Assembly: GCA_023391105.1 (NCBI GenBank)
Contig: JAEWBO010000010.1
Coordinates: forward strand, 37,119 to 101,118
Direction: 5' to 3'
Length of the DNA stretch: 64,000 nucleotides
Source: Bacillota bacterium
GTDB taxonomy: Bacteria > Bacillota > Clostridia > Christensenellales > SZUA-584
Shown here: positions 56,887 through 64,000 of the stretch, in pieces
Position numbering within the stretch: position 1 is the first letter of the stretch
Layout: each line of letters starts with the position of its first letter
Position numbers and translations under genes: made by a program
The notes under the pieces: model-generated
Told to the model about the DNA's origin: nothing
Database searches by the model: none
The model's input: the letters and a program-made list of their open reading frames with translations, nothing else

Positions 56887-57357
56887 ATGGAAATCTTACT
56901 GATTATCGTCGTCGGCGTGATTATAAGCATCGTCTCCGCTGCGGGAAAAAAGAAACCGAACCGGTCTTCTGAGGATGCCGCCCCCGTGCGCCCCACCATA
57001 AGCGATATACAAAGAGCGTTTATGATGTCCGGCGAAATGGAGGCGCCGCCGCGCCGTGAACCTGCTGCGGCCGCAACACAGACAGCTTCGGAACCTGTGA
57101 CCGCAAAGCAAACAGAGATTGCAGCGGAGCGGCTGTCAACGCATACGTTCGAAACCGCGCCGGCCTCTAAAGCTGGTATGAACAAATACGCAAACATAGA
57201 CCTTGGCAGCTTTCACGCCCTAAGCGCGGATATCAACGATGATACGCCTCTGAAAATCAAGAAAAAGCCGCGCGGAGGGCTCAACCTGTTCGAGGATAAG
57301 GACGATTTCGTTCGCGCCGTGATCTATTCCGAAATATTAACGCGCAAAGCGCGTTAG
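56887..57357 (+). CDS. Membrane-anchored protein of unknown function in the FloA operon
   Basis: The 156-residue protein has an N-terminal transmembrane helix (MEILLIIVVGVIISIVSAAG), a low-complexity Ala/Pro/Glu-rich middle (about 25-105) and a short conserved-looking C-terminal segment (LFEDKDDFVRAVIYSEILTR, about 133-152). That end segment recalls peptides that dock to a partner. No domain is recognised. It follows floA by 12 bases, so it is probably a FloA/NfeD accessory; that is inference. Confidence 0.75.
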   Translation: MEILLIIVVGVIISIVSAAGKKKPNRSSEDAAPVRPTISDIQRAFMMSGEMEAPPRREPAAAATQTASEPVTAKQTEIAAERLSTHTFETAPASKAGMNKYANIDLGSFHALSADINDDTPLKIKKKPRGGLNLFEDKDDFVRAVIYSEILTRKAR

Positions 57358-57368
57358 CTCACAAAAGA

Positions 57369-57407
57369 AAAAGGCTGTGCCGTTCAGGACGAACCGCGCA
57401 GCCTTTT
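57369..57407. terminator. Bidirectional terminator
   Basis: AAAAGGCTGTGC and GCGCAGCCTTTT pair with an inner GTTC/GAAC stem. It lies between the convergent FloA-operon end and the clostripain gene. Confidence 0.85.
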
Positions 57408-57417
57408 CCTATCTTAA

Positions 57418-59403
57418 TCAGTAGACCTCGAAGTCGGTCATCTCGCTGTAATGCTCATAACCATACACGTCAAAGAACAAGAAACCGTACTGGTAATAAC
57501 CCGCGGGCAGCTCAATCCAGCTGAGCACCAGCCCTTCGGCTCCCACCGTAAACGTTTCTCCCGTATAGTAGTTTTCGTAATCACCGTCAGCCGCATAGGT
57601 CGGCCAGAAAATGGGCGTGATCTGATCGCCTATCTCGGGAATTATCCCAAGCTTTGAGGATGGCGCGGCATACTCTTCGTTCATATAATACATGCCGTTA
57701 TACACATAATAACCGCCGTTTTCATATGTGCTATCCCATATCCATGTGGCTCGTATAATGGCCGTTTCACCATTATACAGAACAGGCATATTGTATATAA
57801 CATACTCGTTATCATATTCTTCCATGACATAGACGGCCACAAAATGCCCGTTGAGCCCCGTCCAATACCCCTGGAAGTTATCGTGAATGGTGTTGTCGCT
57901 GTAATCAATGGATAGGTCGCTGTCGTATCCCAAGTCAACAACTGTGCCATCGTCCAGATACATGCCAAGCGTGCAGTACACGTAAGACAGGTAATCCATC
58001 TGCGCATCCGTGAGGTGCACATAATACGACCCCACCTCGCTCAGATCATCGCCTTGAGAAGCAGCGATCAGCTCGCTGTTGTATTCAACAGGCATATCCT
58101 GCGCATTTTGATTTAACGCTGTCAGGTAATCGCTCACAAACGTCTTGTATTCGGGGCAAAAATCGATGGTGTCGTATACCTGAAGGCTTAAATCCCCGCT
58201 GTCCGGAACGGTGTCCGGAAAGTAAATCGAGAGGCCGTAAGAGTTGGGCTGCTGTTCGCCGCTGCGTTCATAAACCACAGCTTCTTTAATGGCTGCAAGC
58301 AGCTCTTGTGCCGCCGCTCCGCCCTCCTGCAGCTCCATAAAATGATAAAAGTCCACCATGTTAAACGATTCTGTGCCCCCAGCGCCCGGTTCATCGCCAT
58401 ATTTGTCGACGCTCTGGCGAGCATAAGACAGCGTCTGTACTATCTGAGGCTGTGCAAGCTGACCATCCAGACTGGACGCATAAGCCCCGAGCAGCTGCTC
58501 AATCTTATCGATCATGGATAGATCAATGACCGAACACGTAAGCGCGCCCTCCATGCCGCCGCCCGCGCTTCTCGCAAAATACCCTTCCGCAATTGTCTCT
58601 CCAAGCTCAGCGCCTGTCATGCCCGTATCCGCACCCAGCGCTTCAAGAAAATAGCCGTAGTCCCACCCGCTGCCCGGCTCTACCTCTTGAGACGCCACCA
58701 TGTATCTCGCGTAAGGTGAAGCGACGCTGGCCATTTCCACGCTGGCCATCAGGCATGCGTCAAAACCGATTAGCTCAAACGGCTCTCCGTCGAACGAGGC
58801 CGAAAACGCCTCTGACATCTCTGAAAGCACGAGACCGTCGTAATTGTAAAGCTCATCGGCACCAAATCCGATGATGCTGCCCGCACCATGGTTCCACATC
58901 ATCAGTGCTTTATGATCCGCGGGGTAATGATTTTGCGCATATGTGATAAACTCAGCCAGCGTGGCGCTTTCACCCATGTTCTTAGTGCTCATCGTTTCAA
59001 GCAGTGTTAAATCGTTGTTCTCCGCCAGCCATATCTGGTTGGCATTCGGATCCACAGTATCGTTATACCAATACGACGTCCCGCCCGTGTATATCAGCAC
59101 ACGGATACTTTCCGGAAGCTGCGCATCCACGATGCTTTGCAGGCTGGACGTTCCTTCGGCGCCCTGGCTTTCAAGGTCGGAGCCATTCAGGTAAAGCATT
59201 ATCGTCCATGTGCCGGGCTGTCCCTCGTTTGTCGGCAAGGCCGATCCTGTCGGCATAGACGAAGGCGCCTGCCCCCATACACCGTTTGTCCCCGAGTCGA
59301 TAATTTCAGAAACGGTCCGTGACATTGTACGGCATCCCGCGACAGACAGGAGCATTAAGACGCACATGATAACGGCCATCATTTTTTTATTTAAATGATA
59401 CAT
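57418..59403 (-). CDS. Clostripain family (C11) cysteine protease lipoprotein
   Basis: The 661-residue protein has a lipoprotein signal (lipobox VAGC, Cys24) and a clostripain-type domain with the catalytic histidine in MMWNHGAGSIIGFG (about 170) and the catalytic cysteine in LIGFDACLMASVEMA (about 213). These cleave after Arg or Lys in related secreted proteases. A long C-terminal region (about 430-661) has many Tyr, Asp and Gly (GYYQYGFLFFDVYGYEHYSE) and probably forms beta-sandwich modules. It starts 9 bases after AAGGAG and has no operon partner. Confidence 0.9.
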   Translation of the reverse strand: MYHLNKKMMAVIMCVLMLLSVAGCRTMSRTVSEIIDSGTNGVWGQAPSSMPTGSALPTNEGQPGTWTIMLYLNGSDLESQGAEGTSSLQSIVDAQLPESIRVLIYTGGTSYWYNDTVDPNANQIWLAENNDLTLLETMSTKNMGESATLAEFITYAQNHYPADHKALMMWNHGAGSIIGFGADELYNYDGLVLSEMSEAFSASFDGEPFELIGFDACLMASVEMASVASPYARYMVASQEVEPGSGWDYGYFLEALGADTGMTGAELGETIAEGYFARSAGGGMEGALTCSVIDLSMIDKIEQLLGAYASSLDGQLAQPQIVQTLSYARQSVDKYGDEPGAGGTESFNMVDFYHFMELQEGGAAAQELLAAIKEAVVYERSGEQQPNSYGLSIYFPDTVPDSGDLSLQVYDTIDFCPEYKTFVSDYLTALNQNAQDMPVEYNSELIAASQGDDLSEVGSYYVHLTDAQMDYLSYVYCTLGMYLDDGTVVDLGYDSDLSIDYSDNTIHDNFQGYWTGLNGHFVAVYVMEEYDNEYVIYNMPVLYNGETAIIRATWIWDSTYENGGYYVYNGMYYMNEEYAAPSSKLGIIPEIGDQITPIFWPTYAADGDYENYYTGETFTVGAEGLVLSWIELPAGYYQYGFLFFDVYGYEHYSEMTDFEVY

Positions 59404-59501
59404 AATTGCGGGCTCCTTATATTGATAATATTAACATACCATTATTCTTGCCCCTTAGGAAGTAGACTGTATATTTTTATAAATTATTTTGTTTTTTGTG
59501 C

Positions 59502-59530
59502 TTGACAATGGTTAAAAGAGATGTTAACTT
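59502..59530 (+). promoter_or_regulatory. Promoter of the perR-dfx-rbr operon
   Basis: A perfect TTGACA (59502-59507) is followed after 17 bases by TAACTT (59525-59530), 35 bases before the perR start. Confidence 0.7.
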
Positions 59531-59533
59531 ATT

Positions 59534-59546
59534 AATAATGATTATT
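59534..59546 (+). promoter_or_regulatory. Fur/PerR-type operator
   Basis: AATAATGATTATT is a perfect 6-1-6 palindrome matching the Fur-family 7-1-7 box pattern, lying right at the expected transcription start. This position suggests repression of the operon by its own PerR until peroxide oxidises it. Confidence 0.65.
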
Positions 59547-59564
59547 GATAAGAAGGTGATATGA

Positions 59565-59972
59565 TTGCTTTTGGAAAACAAGCCGCTTCGCAATACAAAG
59601 CAAAGAAAATATATGCTGGATTTGCTTCGCTCGACGGATACTCATCCCAACGCATTCTGGCTTTTTGAAAAGATGAAACCGGGTTTTCCCAATCTTAGCC
59701 TAAGCACAGTTTACCGCAATTTAAGCATACTGGAGAGTCAAGGGTTGCTGCAGCGTCTTTCCTGCGGTGATACATTCGACAGGTATGACGGCAATATAGC
59801 AATGCATTCGCATTTTTACTGCCGTGAGTGCAGCAGCGTTTACGACCTGAATGCCAAGGCGCTGGAGGACAGCGCTCTTTCAAGCGCAGACGCGGGAGGA
59901 CATAAGCTGGAGGGATGCCACATCACCTTTTACGGCGTCTGCAAACAATGTCTGTTAAGCAATGAAAAATAA
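59565..59972 (+). CDS. perR: Peroxide-responsive repressor PerR (Fur family)
   Basis: The 135-residue Fur-family repressor starts at TTG after AAGGTG. It has the winged helix (PNLSLSTVYRNLSILESQGL), the metal-sensing residues in DTFDRYDGNIAMHSHFYCRE (Asp and two His as in PerR) and two CxxC zinc pairs (CREC, CKQC). The Asp at the PerR-specific position rather than Glu favours PerR over Fur. Its operator sits at its own promoter, and desulfoferrodoxin and rubrerythrin follow, both typical PerR targets in Clostridia. Confidence 0.9.
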   Translation: MLLENKPLRNTKQRKYMLDLLRSTDTHPNAFWLFEKMKPGFPNLSLSTVYRNLSILESQGLLQRLSCGDTFDRYDGNIAMHSHFYCRECSSVYDLNAKALEDSALSSADAGGHKLEGCHITFYGVCKQCLLSNEK

Positions 59973-59997
59973 ATGATGAGAAAGGAAGTAACAAGTC

Positions 59998-60378
59998 ATG
60001 ACAAACTATGGTGATTATTACTATTGTGGAGTCTGCGGCCACGTGGTCAGCATCGTAAATCCCGGCGCTCCCACGCTTGTCTGCTGCGGCCAGAAGATGG
60101 CGAAGCTTGAAGCCAATACGACAGATGCCAGCACGGAGAAGCACGTGCCTGTGATCGTCGCTGATGGCGACAAAACAACAGTTAAAATCGGCAGCGTACC
60201 TCATCCGATGACAGAAGAGCATCATATCAGCTTCATTGAGGTGTTCAAAAAAGACGGCCAGTCTCTGCGCGCAAAGCTTGATCCCACAGGCGTACCCGAG
60301 GCCACCTTTGATGTGAAAGCTGAGGATATTGATACTGTCTATGAATACTGCAACGTTCATGGTCTCTGGAAAGCATAA
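59998..60378 (+). CDS. dfx: Desulfoferrodoxin (superoxide reductase)
   Basis: This 2Fe-type superoxide reductase of 126 residues has the desulforedoxin domain (CGVCGHVVS and a later CC pair, residues 10-30) and the catalytic domain. The Fe(His)4Cys ligands lie in EKHVPVIV, PHPMTEEHHISFIE and CNVHGLWK. It reduces superoxide to hydrogen peroxide using rubredoxin electrons, the normal defence of strict anaerobes. It lies between perR and rubrerythrin. Confidence 0.97.
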   Translation: MTNYGDYYYCGVCGHVVSIVNPGAPTLVCCGQKMAKLEANTTDASTEKHVPVIVADGDKTTVKIGSVPHPMTEEHHISFIEVFKKDGQSLRAKLDPTGVPEATFDVKAEDIDTVYEYCNVHGLWKA

Positions 60379-60421
60379 GAGATTATTAATAACAAATTAC
60401 TTATTATTGGAGGGAAGAATT

Positions 60422-60958
60422 ATGGAAAAGTTAAAAGGAACAAAAACGGAACAGAACTTAATGGAAGCGTTTGCGGGCGAATCAATGGCGCGCAATAAAT
60501 ACACATATTTTGCGTCCAAGGCCAAGAAGGAAGGTTTCATTCAGATTTCCAACATATTTACCGAAACCGCCGCAAATGAAAAAGAACATGCTGAGCTTTG
60601 GTATAAGCTGTTTGCAGGCATCGGCTCCACGATGGATAACCTTATAACTGCCGCCGCTGGCGAACACGGCGAGTGGGAAGACATGTATCCGCGCATGGCC
60701 AAGGAAGCCAGAGAAGAAGGCTTTGAGGATATTGCCAAGCTATTTGACGGCGTGGCGGGCGTTGAGAAAAAACATGAAGAGCGTTATAACAAGCTTGCTG
60801 AGAACGTGAAAAACGGCGTTGTGTTCGAACGTGATGTGGAAGTCGAATGGAAATGCTCCAACTGCGGACACCGCTTTGTGGGCAAGGAAGCGCCTTCGAT
60901 CTGCCCCGTTTGTGCCCACGCCAAAGCATACTTTGAGATTTTTACACAGAATTATTAA
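60422..60958 (+). CDS. rbr: Rubrerythrin
   Basis: The 178-residue protein has an N-terminal diiron four-helix domain (AFAGESMARNKYTYFASKAK; AANEKEHAELWYKLFAGIGS) and a C-terminal rubredoxin domain with two CxxC pairs (WKCSNCGHRFVGKEAPSICP and VC). It reduces hydrogen peroxide with electrons from rubredoxin or NADH systems. The ATG at 60422 follows GGAGGG by 7 bases. Third gene of the PerR operon. Confidence 0.97.
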   Translation: MEKLKGTKTEQNLMEAFAGESMARNKYTYFASKAKKEGFIQISNIFTETAANEKEHAELWYKLFAGIGSTMDNLITAAAGEHGEWEDMYPRMAKEAREEGFEDIAKLFDGVAGVEKKHEERYNKLAENVKNGVVFERDVEVEWKCSNCGHRFVGKEAPSICPVCAHAKAYFEIFTQNY

Positions 60959-60970
60959 TTCGATCTATGC

Positions 60971-60996
60971 AAAAGGAGGCCATTCGGTCTCCTTTT
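60971..60996 (+). terminator. Terminator of the perR-dfx-rbr operon
   Basis: AAAAGGAG-GCC and GGT-CTCCTTTT pair around a 4-base loop and are followed by CTTAT, 12 bases past the rubrerythrin stop. Confidence 0.8.
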
Positions 60997-61155
60997 CTTA
61001 TATTTATCTGCTTTTTAAATACATGATTTCCATATACTTATTCACAAATACACGTAAAACAGCGCATTTGCCTTCAAATCGTCATATTAGCTTAACATAT
61101 TTGTAATATATCTGTTAGCCTGCGTCCTAATTGTGATAGCACACATCCTCGGGTT

Positions 61156-61184
61156 TTGAGTGATATGTGTGTTTTGGTTATAAT
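61156..61184 (+). promoter_or_regulatory. Promoter of the NlpC/P60 hydrolase gene
   Basis: TTGAGT (61156-61161) and a perfect TATAAT (61179-61184) are 17 bases apart, 38 bases before the start. Confidence 0.7.
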
Positions 61185-61222
61185 GAATATCCGATAGCAA
61201 AAATAACTGAAGGGAGACAGAT

Positions 61223-62143
61223 ATGAAGAAAAGAAACGTAAGACTGGTGGTTTTGATAGTATGTGTACTGACCATCCTTTTTGCGGCCGTACCCACGGCG
61301 ATGGCGGCAGGTGCAACCATGTCGCTCGGCAGCCGCGGAGACAATGTCACGGCCTTGCAAAACAAGCTGCTTACCCTCGGCTATCTTGATTACCCAAGCG
61401 CAACCGGGTATTATGGGGCACTGACAAAAACAGCGGTTATTCGCTTTCAGAATAACAACGGTCTTGGTGCAGACGGCATCGCAGGACCGCTGACGCAAAA
61501 CAAGCTATATTCCTCAACAGCCAAAAGCTTGATACTGAAGGTTGGCAGCTCCGGCGAAGCCGTGCAGACACTTCAGCTGCAGCTTAAGAAGCTTGGCTAT
61601 TTCAGCGGAACGGGCACAGGTTATTACGGCTCCGTCACGCGTGAAGCTGTGATTGCGTTCCAGCGGGCCAACGGCCTTAGCGCCGATGGCATTGCAGGGC
61701 CTGCTACGCGCAAGAAGGCGTTCTCAAACAACACGGCAAGCGCGCCTAACATCGCAACGACTTCTGCCGCGGCCATTGCTGACATCGCACTCAAGCAGAT
61801 AGATAAGCCTTATGCGTTGGGCGGCAACGGACCAAGCCGCTATGACTGCTCTGGCCTTGCATACTACGCGATGACGAACGCGGGCTATAAAGTGCCGAGA
61901 TACTCAGCATCGGCATACAGTGATATGTCATCGTGGTCAAAGATCTCGAAGACGGGTTCGCTGCAAAAAGGTGACCTTGTGTTCTTCCGATCCGATACGT
62001 CGTCATATATCAGCCACATGGGTATTTACACAGGCGACGGTCAATTTGTTCACGCCTCTTCAGGACAGAACAGAGTCATGGTCAGTTCGATCAACAACGT
62101 TTACTGGGCAAGGAACTTCGTGCTTGCCCGCCGTGTGGGCTAA
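61223..62143 (+). CDS. Secreted NlpC/P60 hydrolase with two peptidoglycan-binding domains
   Basis: The 306-residue protein has a signal peptide (about 1-29, VPTAMAAG cleavage region), two PG_binding_1 domains (about 33-95 and 100-165, each with ALQ/TLQ, GYYG and DGIAGP repeats) and a C-terminal NlpC/P60 domain. The catalytic cysteine is in RYDCSGLAYYAMTN (about 213), and the histidines are in ISHMGIYTGDG and FVHASSG. It cleaves cell-wall stem peptides outside the cell, in growth, separation or spore germination. It is a single-gene unit with its own promoter and terminator. Confidence 0.95.
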   Translation: MKKRNVRLVVLIVCVLTILFAAVPTAMAAGATMSLGSRGDNVTALQNKLLTLGYLDYPSATGYYGALTKTAVIRFQNNNGLGADGIAGPLTQNKLYSSTAKSLILKVGSSGEAVQTLQLQLKKLGYFSGTGTGYYGSVTREAVIAFQRANGLSADGIAGPATRKKAFSNNTASAPNIATTSAAAIADIALKQIDKPYALGGNGPSRYDCSGLAYYAMTNAGYKVPRYSASAYSDMSSWSKISKTGSLQKGDLVFFRSDTSSYISHMGIYTGDGQFVHASSGQNRVMVSSINNVYWARNFVLARRVG

Positions 62144-62160
62144 CCCCCCTGCTCATTTGC

Positions 62161-62187
62161 ACCCCCTTGTGGCTGACACAAGGGGGT
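62161..62187 (+). terminator. Terminator after the NlpC/P60 gene
   Basis: ACCCCCTTGTG and CACAAGGGGGT form an 11-base perfect stem with a 5-base loop, followed by ATTTTTTATT. Confidence 0.9.
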
Positions 62188-62341
62188 ATTTTTTATTCTT
62201 CTTATGTGCTCTTTTGTTGTTATATATGTAATTTCCCATATTTTTTATCATTTTGTTATTCATTTCTTGGTATTTATAGTATAATGCAACGAGAAACTCG
62301 GTACACTTGAAACCGCAAGGAAACGAGCAAGAGGTAAAAAC

Positions 62342-63886
62342 ATGCATCAAGAGGATGATATCAAAAAGGATAAACACAAAAAGACGCCCGAAGAGCGTCT
62401 TTTCCATAAACCGTTTACCAAAAAAAAGATCGTTAAATACGGACTGCTGGCGCTGGCACTGGCTGTTTTGATTATTGCTTGCCGTTTTATCTACGTCACC
62501 GTGATCGATGCCCGGACAGCCTTTCCGGATTCAACCCCTGTTCCCTCCAAAACACCCAAAGAATCGGCGGAACCGACGCAGACACTGTCTCCCGAAGAAT
62601 GGCTTGCCATGCAGGCCGATATGGACTTTATGAAAGACCGTGTCAACATTGTGCTGGTCGGCATCGATTATTCGGCTGAGCGCGAAGGACGTAAAGACTT
62701 CCGCACAGATACGATCATGCTTTTCTCCGTCAACTTCGCCACGGGCAAGGTGGATATAATCTCTCTCCCGCGGGACAGCTATGCCGATATCGCGTTCACG
62801 GACAGCAGATGGAAAATAAACGGCGCGTGGATGTCGGCGGGCGGTTTTGAGGGCCGCGGCTTCGATTGCCTTATGCAGACGATCACCACCACGCTGGGCG
62901 GCATCCCCGTGGATTTTTACGTGGCAGTGGAGATGCAGGCTGTTAAGGATATCGTTGACGCCATCGGCGGTGTCTGGTACGACGTGGATTATGAAATAAA
63001 CATAGACAATCGGCATCTTGACACAGGCTATCAGCTGCTTGACGGGCAGGCCGTACTGGATTACTGCCGTGCGAGAAAAGACATCACATCCGGCACCGAT
63101 ATTGACCGTATCGATCGCCAGCAGCGGCTGCTCCTTGAAGTGTTCAGTCAGCTAAAGAGCGAAAAGCTTCTGCCGAAAATACCCGAAATATACAGCACGC
63201 TGCAATCCGAAATTTATACAAACCTTAACTTTGAGCAAATCGCGGCGCTGACATTCTATGGGCTCGATCTTGATCCCGAGGCCGATTTAAGCCGCTATGC
63301 GCTCACCGGTAAATACATGAGCGCATACAACGCCACCTATTATGTACTGGATCATACCTATACACAGGAGGTCGTCAAACAGATTTTTGGCATTGACGCC
63401 GATATCGACTGGACATACGACATCGCATATGTAAAATATGATACAGCTGCGCAAGATCTTGAAGACGCCATCAATATGACGAAGGATTATCTTAATAAAA
63501 ACAAGGCTGTGCTATCATCCGAATTGATCGAGAAAGCATCCGCCAAGATCGATAACGCCACAGAAACACTGCAAGGCGCGCAAAGCCGCTTGAAAAAGGC
63601 GTGCAGCACAAACTCGAACAGCAAAATCAATAGCACAAGCCGGATCCAAGACGCGACCCAAACCATGACCGCGCTTTATGATAGCCTGCACGAGTACGTG
63701 CTGCATCCGCCCGCACCCACAGTGACCGCCGCGCCCACAGCAACCGCCGCACCCACAGTGACCGCCGCACCCACAGCGACCGCCGCACCTCCGGCAGACC
63801 CAACACAAACCCCAGACACGCTGCCGAATGATCCCGCGACACTTGAACCACCCCCGGATCAGCCCCCTGCCCCTCCTGCCGAATAA
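62342..63886 (+). CDS. LytR-CpsA-Psr (LCP) family protein
   Basis: The 514-residue membrane protein has a cytoplasmic basic tail, one transmembrane helix (about 33-55) and an LCP domain (about 95-260, with RTDTIMLFSVNFATGKVDII, LPRDSYADI and DYCRARKDITSGTDIDRIDR). A C-terminal coil is followed by a Thr/Ala/Pro-rich tail of TAAPTVTAAPTA repeats. LCP enzymes transfer undecaprenyl-linked glycopolymers such as teichoic acids or capsule to peptidoglycan. A TATAAT -10 lies at about 62280-62285. The repeat tail is wall-spanning in appearance. Confidence 0.94.
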   Translation: MHQEDDIKKDKHKKTPEERLFHKPFTKKKIVKYGLLALALAVLIIACRFIYVTVIDARTAFPDSTPVPSKTPKESAEPTQTLSPEEWLAMQADMDFMKDRVNIVLVGIDYSAEREGRKDFRTDTIMLFSVNFATGKVDIISLPRDSYADIAFTDSRWKINGAWMSAGGFEGRGFDCLMQTITTTLGGIPVDFYVAVEMQAVKDIVDAIGGVWYDVDYEINIDNRHLDTGYQLLDGQAVLDYCRARKDITSGTDIDRIDRQQRLLLEVFSQLKSEKLLPKIPEIYSTLQSEIYTNLNFEQIAALTFYGLDLDPEADLSRYALTGKYMSAYNATYYVLDHTYTQEVVKQIFGIDADIDWTYDIAYVKYDTAAQDLEDAINMTKDYLNKNKAVLSSELIEKASAKIDNATETLQGAQSRLKKACSTNSNSKINSTSRIQDATQTMTALYDSLHEYVLHPPAPTVTAAPTATAAPTVTAAPTATAAPPADPTQTPDTLPNDPATLEPPPDQPPAPPAE

Positions 63887-63938
63887 CAAGCGATACAGGC
63901 AACTTTGTGTTTCAATATTTCCGGGGAAACATTATATG

Positions 63939-63967
63939 AAAAAACCCCGACAGCTTAACTGTCGGGG
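63939..63967 (-). terminator. Terminator of a gene entering from the right edge
   Basis: Reverse-strand CCCCGACAG-TTAAG-CTGTCGGGG is followed by TTTTTT. It points leftwards, so it terminates a reverse-strand unit that begins beyond the window. Confidence 0.85.
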
Positions 63968-63983
63968 CCGTATAAACATATTA

Positions 63984-64000
63984 TTATTCAGCCGGTACAA
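63984..64000 (-). CDS. Possible C-terminal end of a reverse-strand gene
   Basis: The last 17 bases on the reverse strand can be read as V-P-A-E followed by TAA, 16 bases before a strong terminator. Another frame also stops here (TGA), so the reading frame is uncertain, and nothing can be said about function. Confidence 0.3.

Noticed and set aside
63715..63800. Repeats near the right end
   Set aside because: They encode the TAAPTVTAAP tail of the LCP protein, with regular codon-length units and no spacers.

Overview
The window comes from a Gram-positive, spore-forming, probably strictly anaerobic member of the Clostridia (Bacillota). Supporting signs are the low-GC-type S10-spc-alpha ribosomal cluster continuing into ecfA1-ecfA2-ecfT-truA, zinc-ribbon forms of S14 and L36, a KOW protein between map and infA, the murA-spoIID-spoIIQ sporulation block, AGGAGG-type ribosome-binding sites, and a perR-desulfoferrodoxin-rubrerythrin oxygen-defence operon. 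No rRNA, tRNA or CRISPR array was seen.

1-18.6 kb (reverse strand): a sugar or polyol catabolic locus under three SorC/DeoR-type regulators. Operon A (4650 to beyond position 1) encodes a divergent pentulose-phosphate 3-epimerase, two short-chain dehydrogenases, a deoxyribose-phosphate aldolase (DeoC), a bacterial-microcompartment (BMC) hexamer shell protein, a Gfo/Idh/MocA oxidoreductase and the start of a class II aldolase. The DeoC carries an N-terminal amphipathic helix of encapsulation-peptide type and a C-terminal four-cysteine [4Fe-4S]-like motif. Operon B (13606-7256) encodes a ribose-type ABC importer (binding lipoprotein, double ATPase, two permeases), a ureidoglycolate-lyase-like cupin and an aldo/keto reductase. 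Operon C (18575-15050) encodes a class II aldolase/4-epimerase, a UlaE-type L-xylulose-5-phosphate 3-epimerase and an FGGY kinase of LyxK type. Together they suggest import of a pentose or pentitol, oxidation or reduction, phosphorylation, epimerisation and finally aldol cleavage at a shell-associated DeoC. Repeated promoter motifs support co-regulation within the locus.

18.9-31.9 kb: accessory and housekeeping genes. They include a CMD/AhpD-like protein, a cysteine-rich Sm-like small protein, malic enzyme, a YgjP-type metalloprotease, a PadR-controlled pair of membrane proteins built from one or nine copies of an LWWP two-helix module, murA-spoIID-spoIIQ, a phosphodiester glycosidase lipoprotein, serS, an orphan PTS EIIC-like permease and a MITE-like element.

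32-54 kb: argS, a DUF218 protein, truA, the ECF energy-coupling module, and the full ribosomal cluster from rplQ back to rpsJ with rpoA, infA, map, adk and secY, preceded by a strong promoter and a structured leader.

54-64 kb: a ferredoxin-type reductase, an NfeD/zinc-ribbon/FloA membrane-domain operon, a clostripain-family lipoprotein protease, perR-dfx-rbr, an NlpC/P60 cell-wall hydrolase and an LCP-family protein. A small palindromic repeat occurs at three gene ends across the window, once inside the S10 operon. All start choices and alignments were made by eye; no database search was run.
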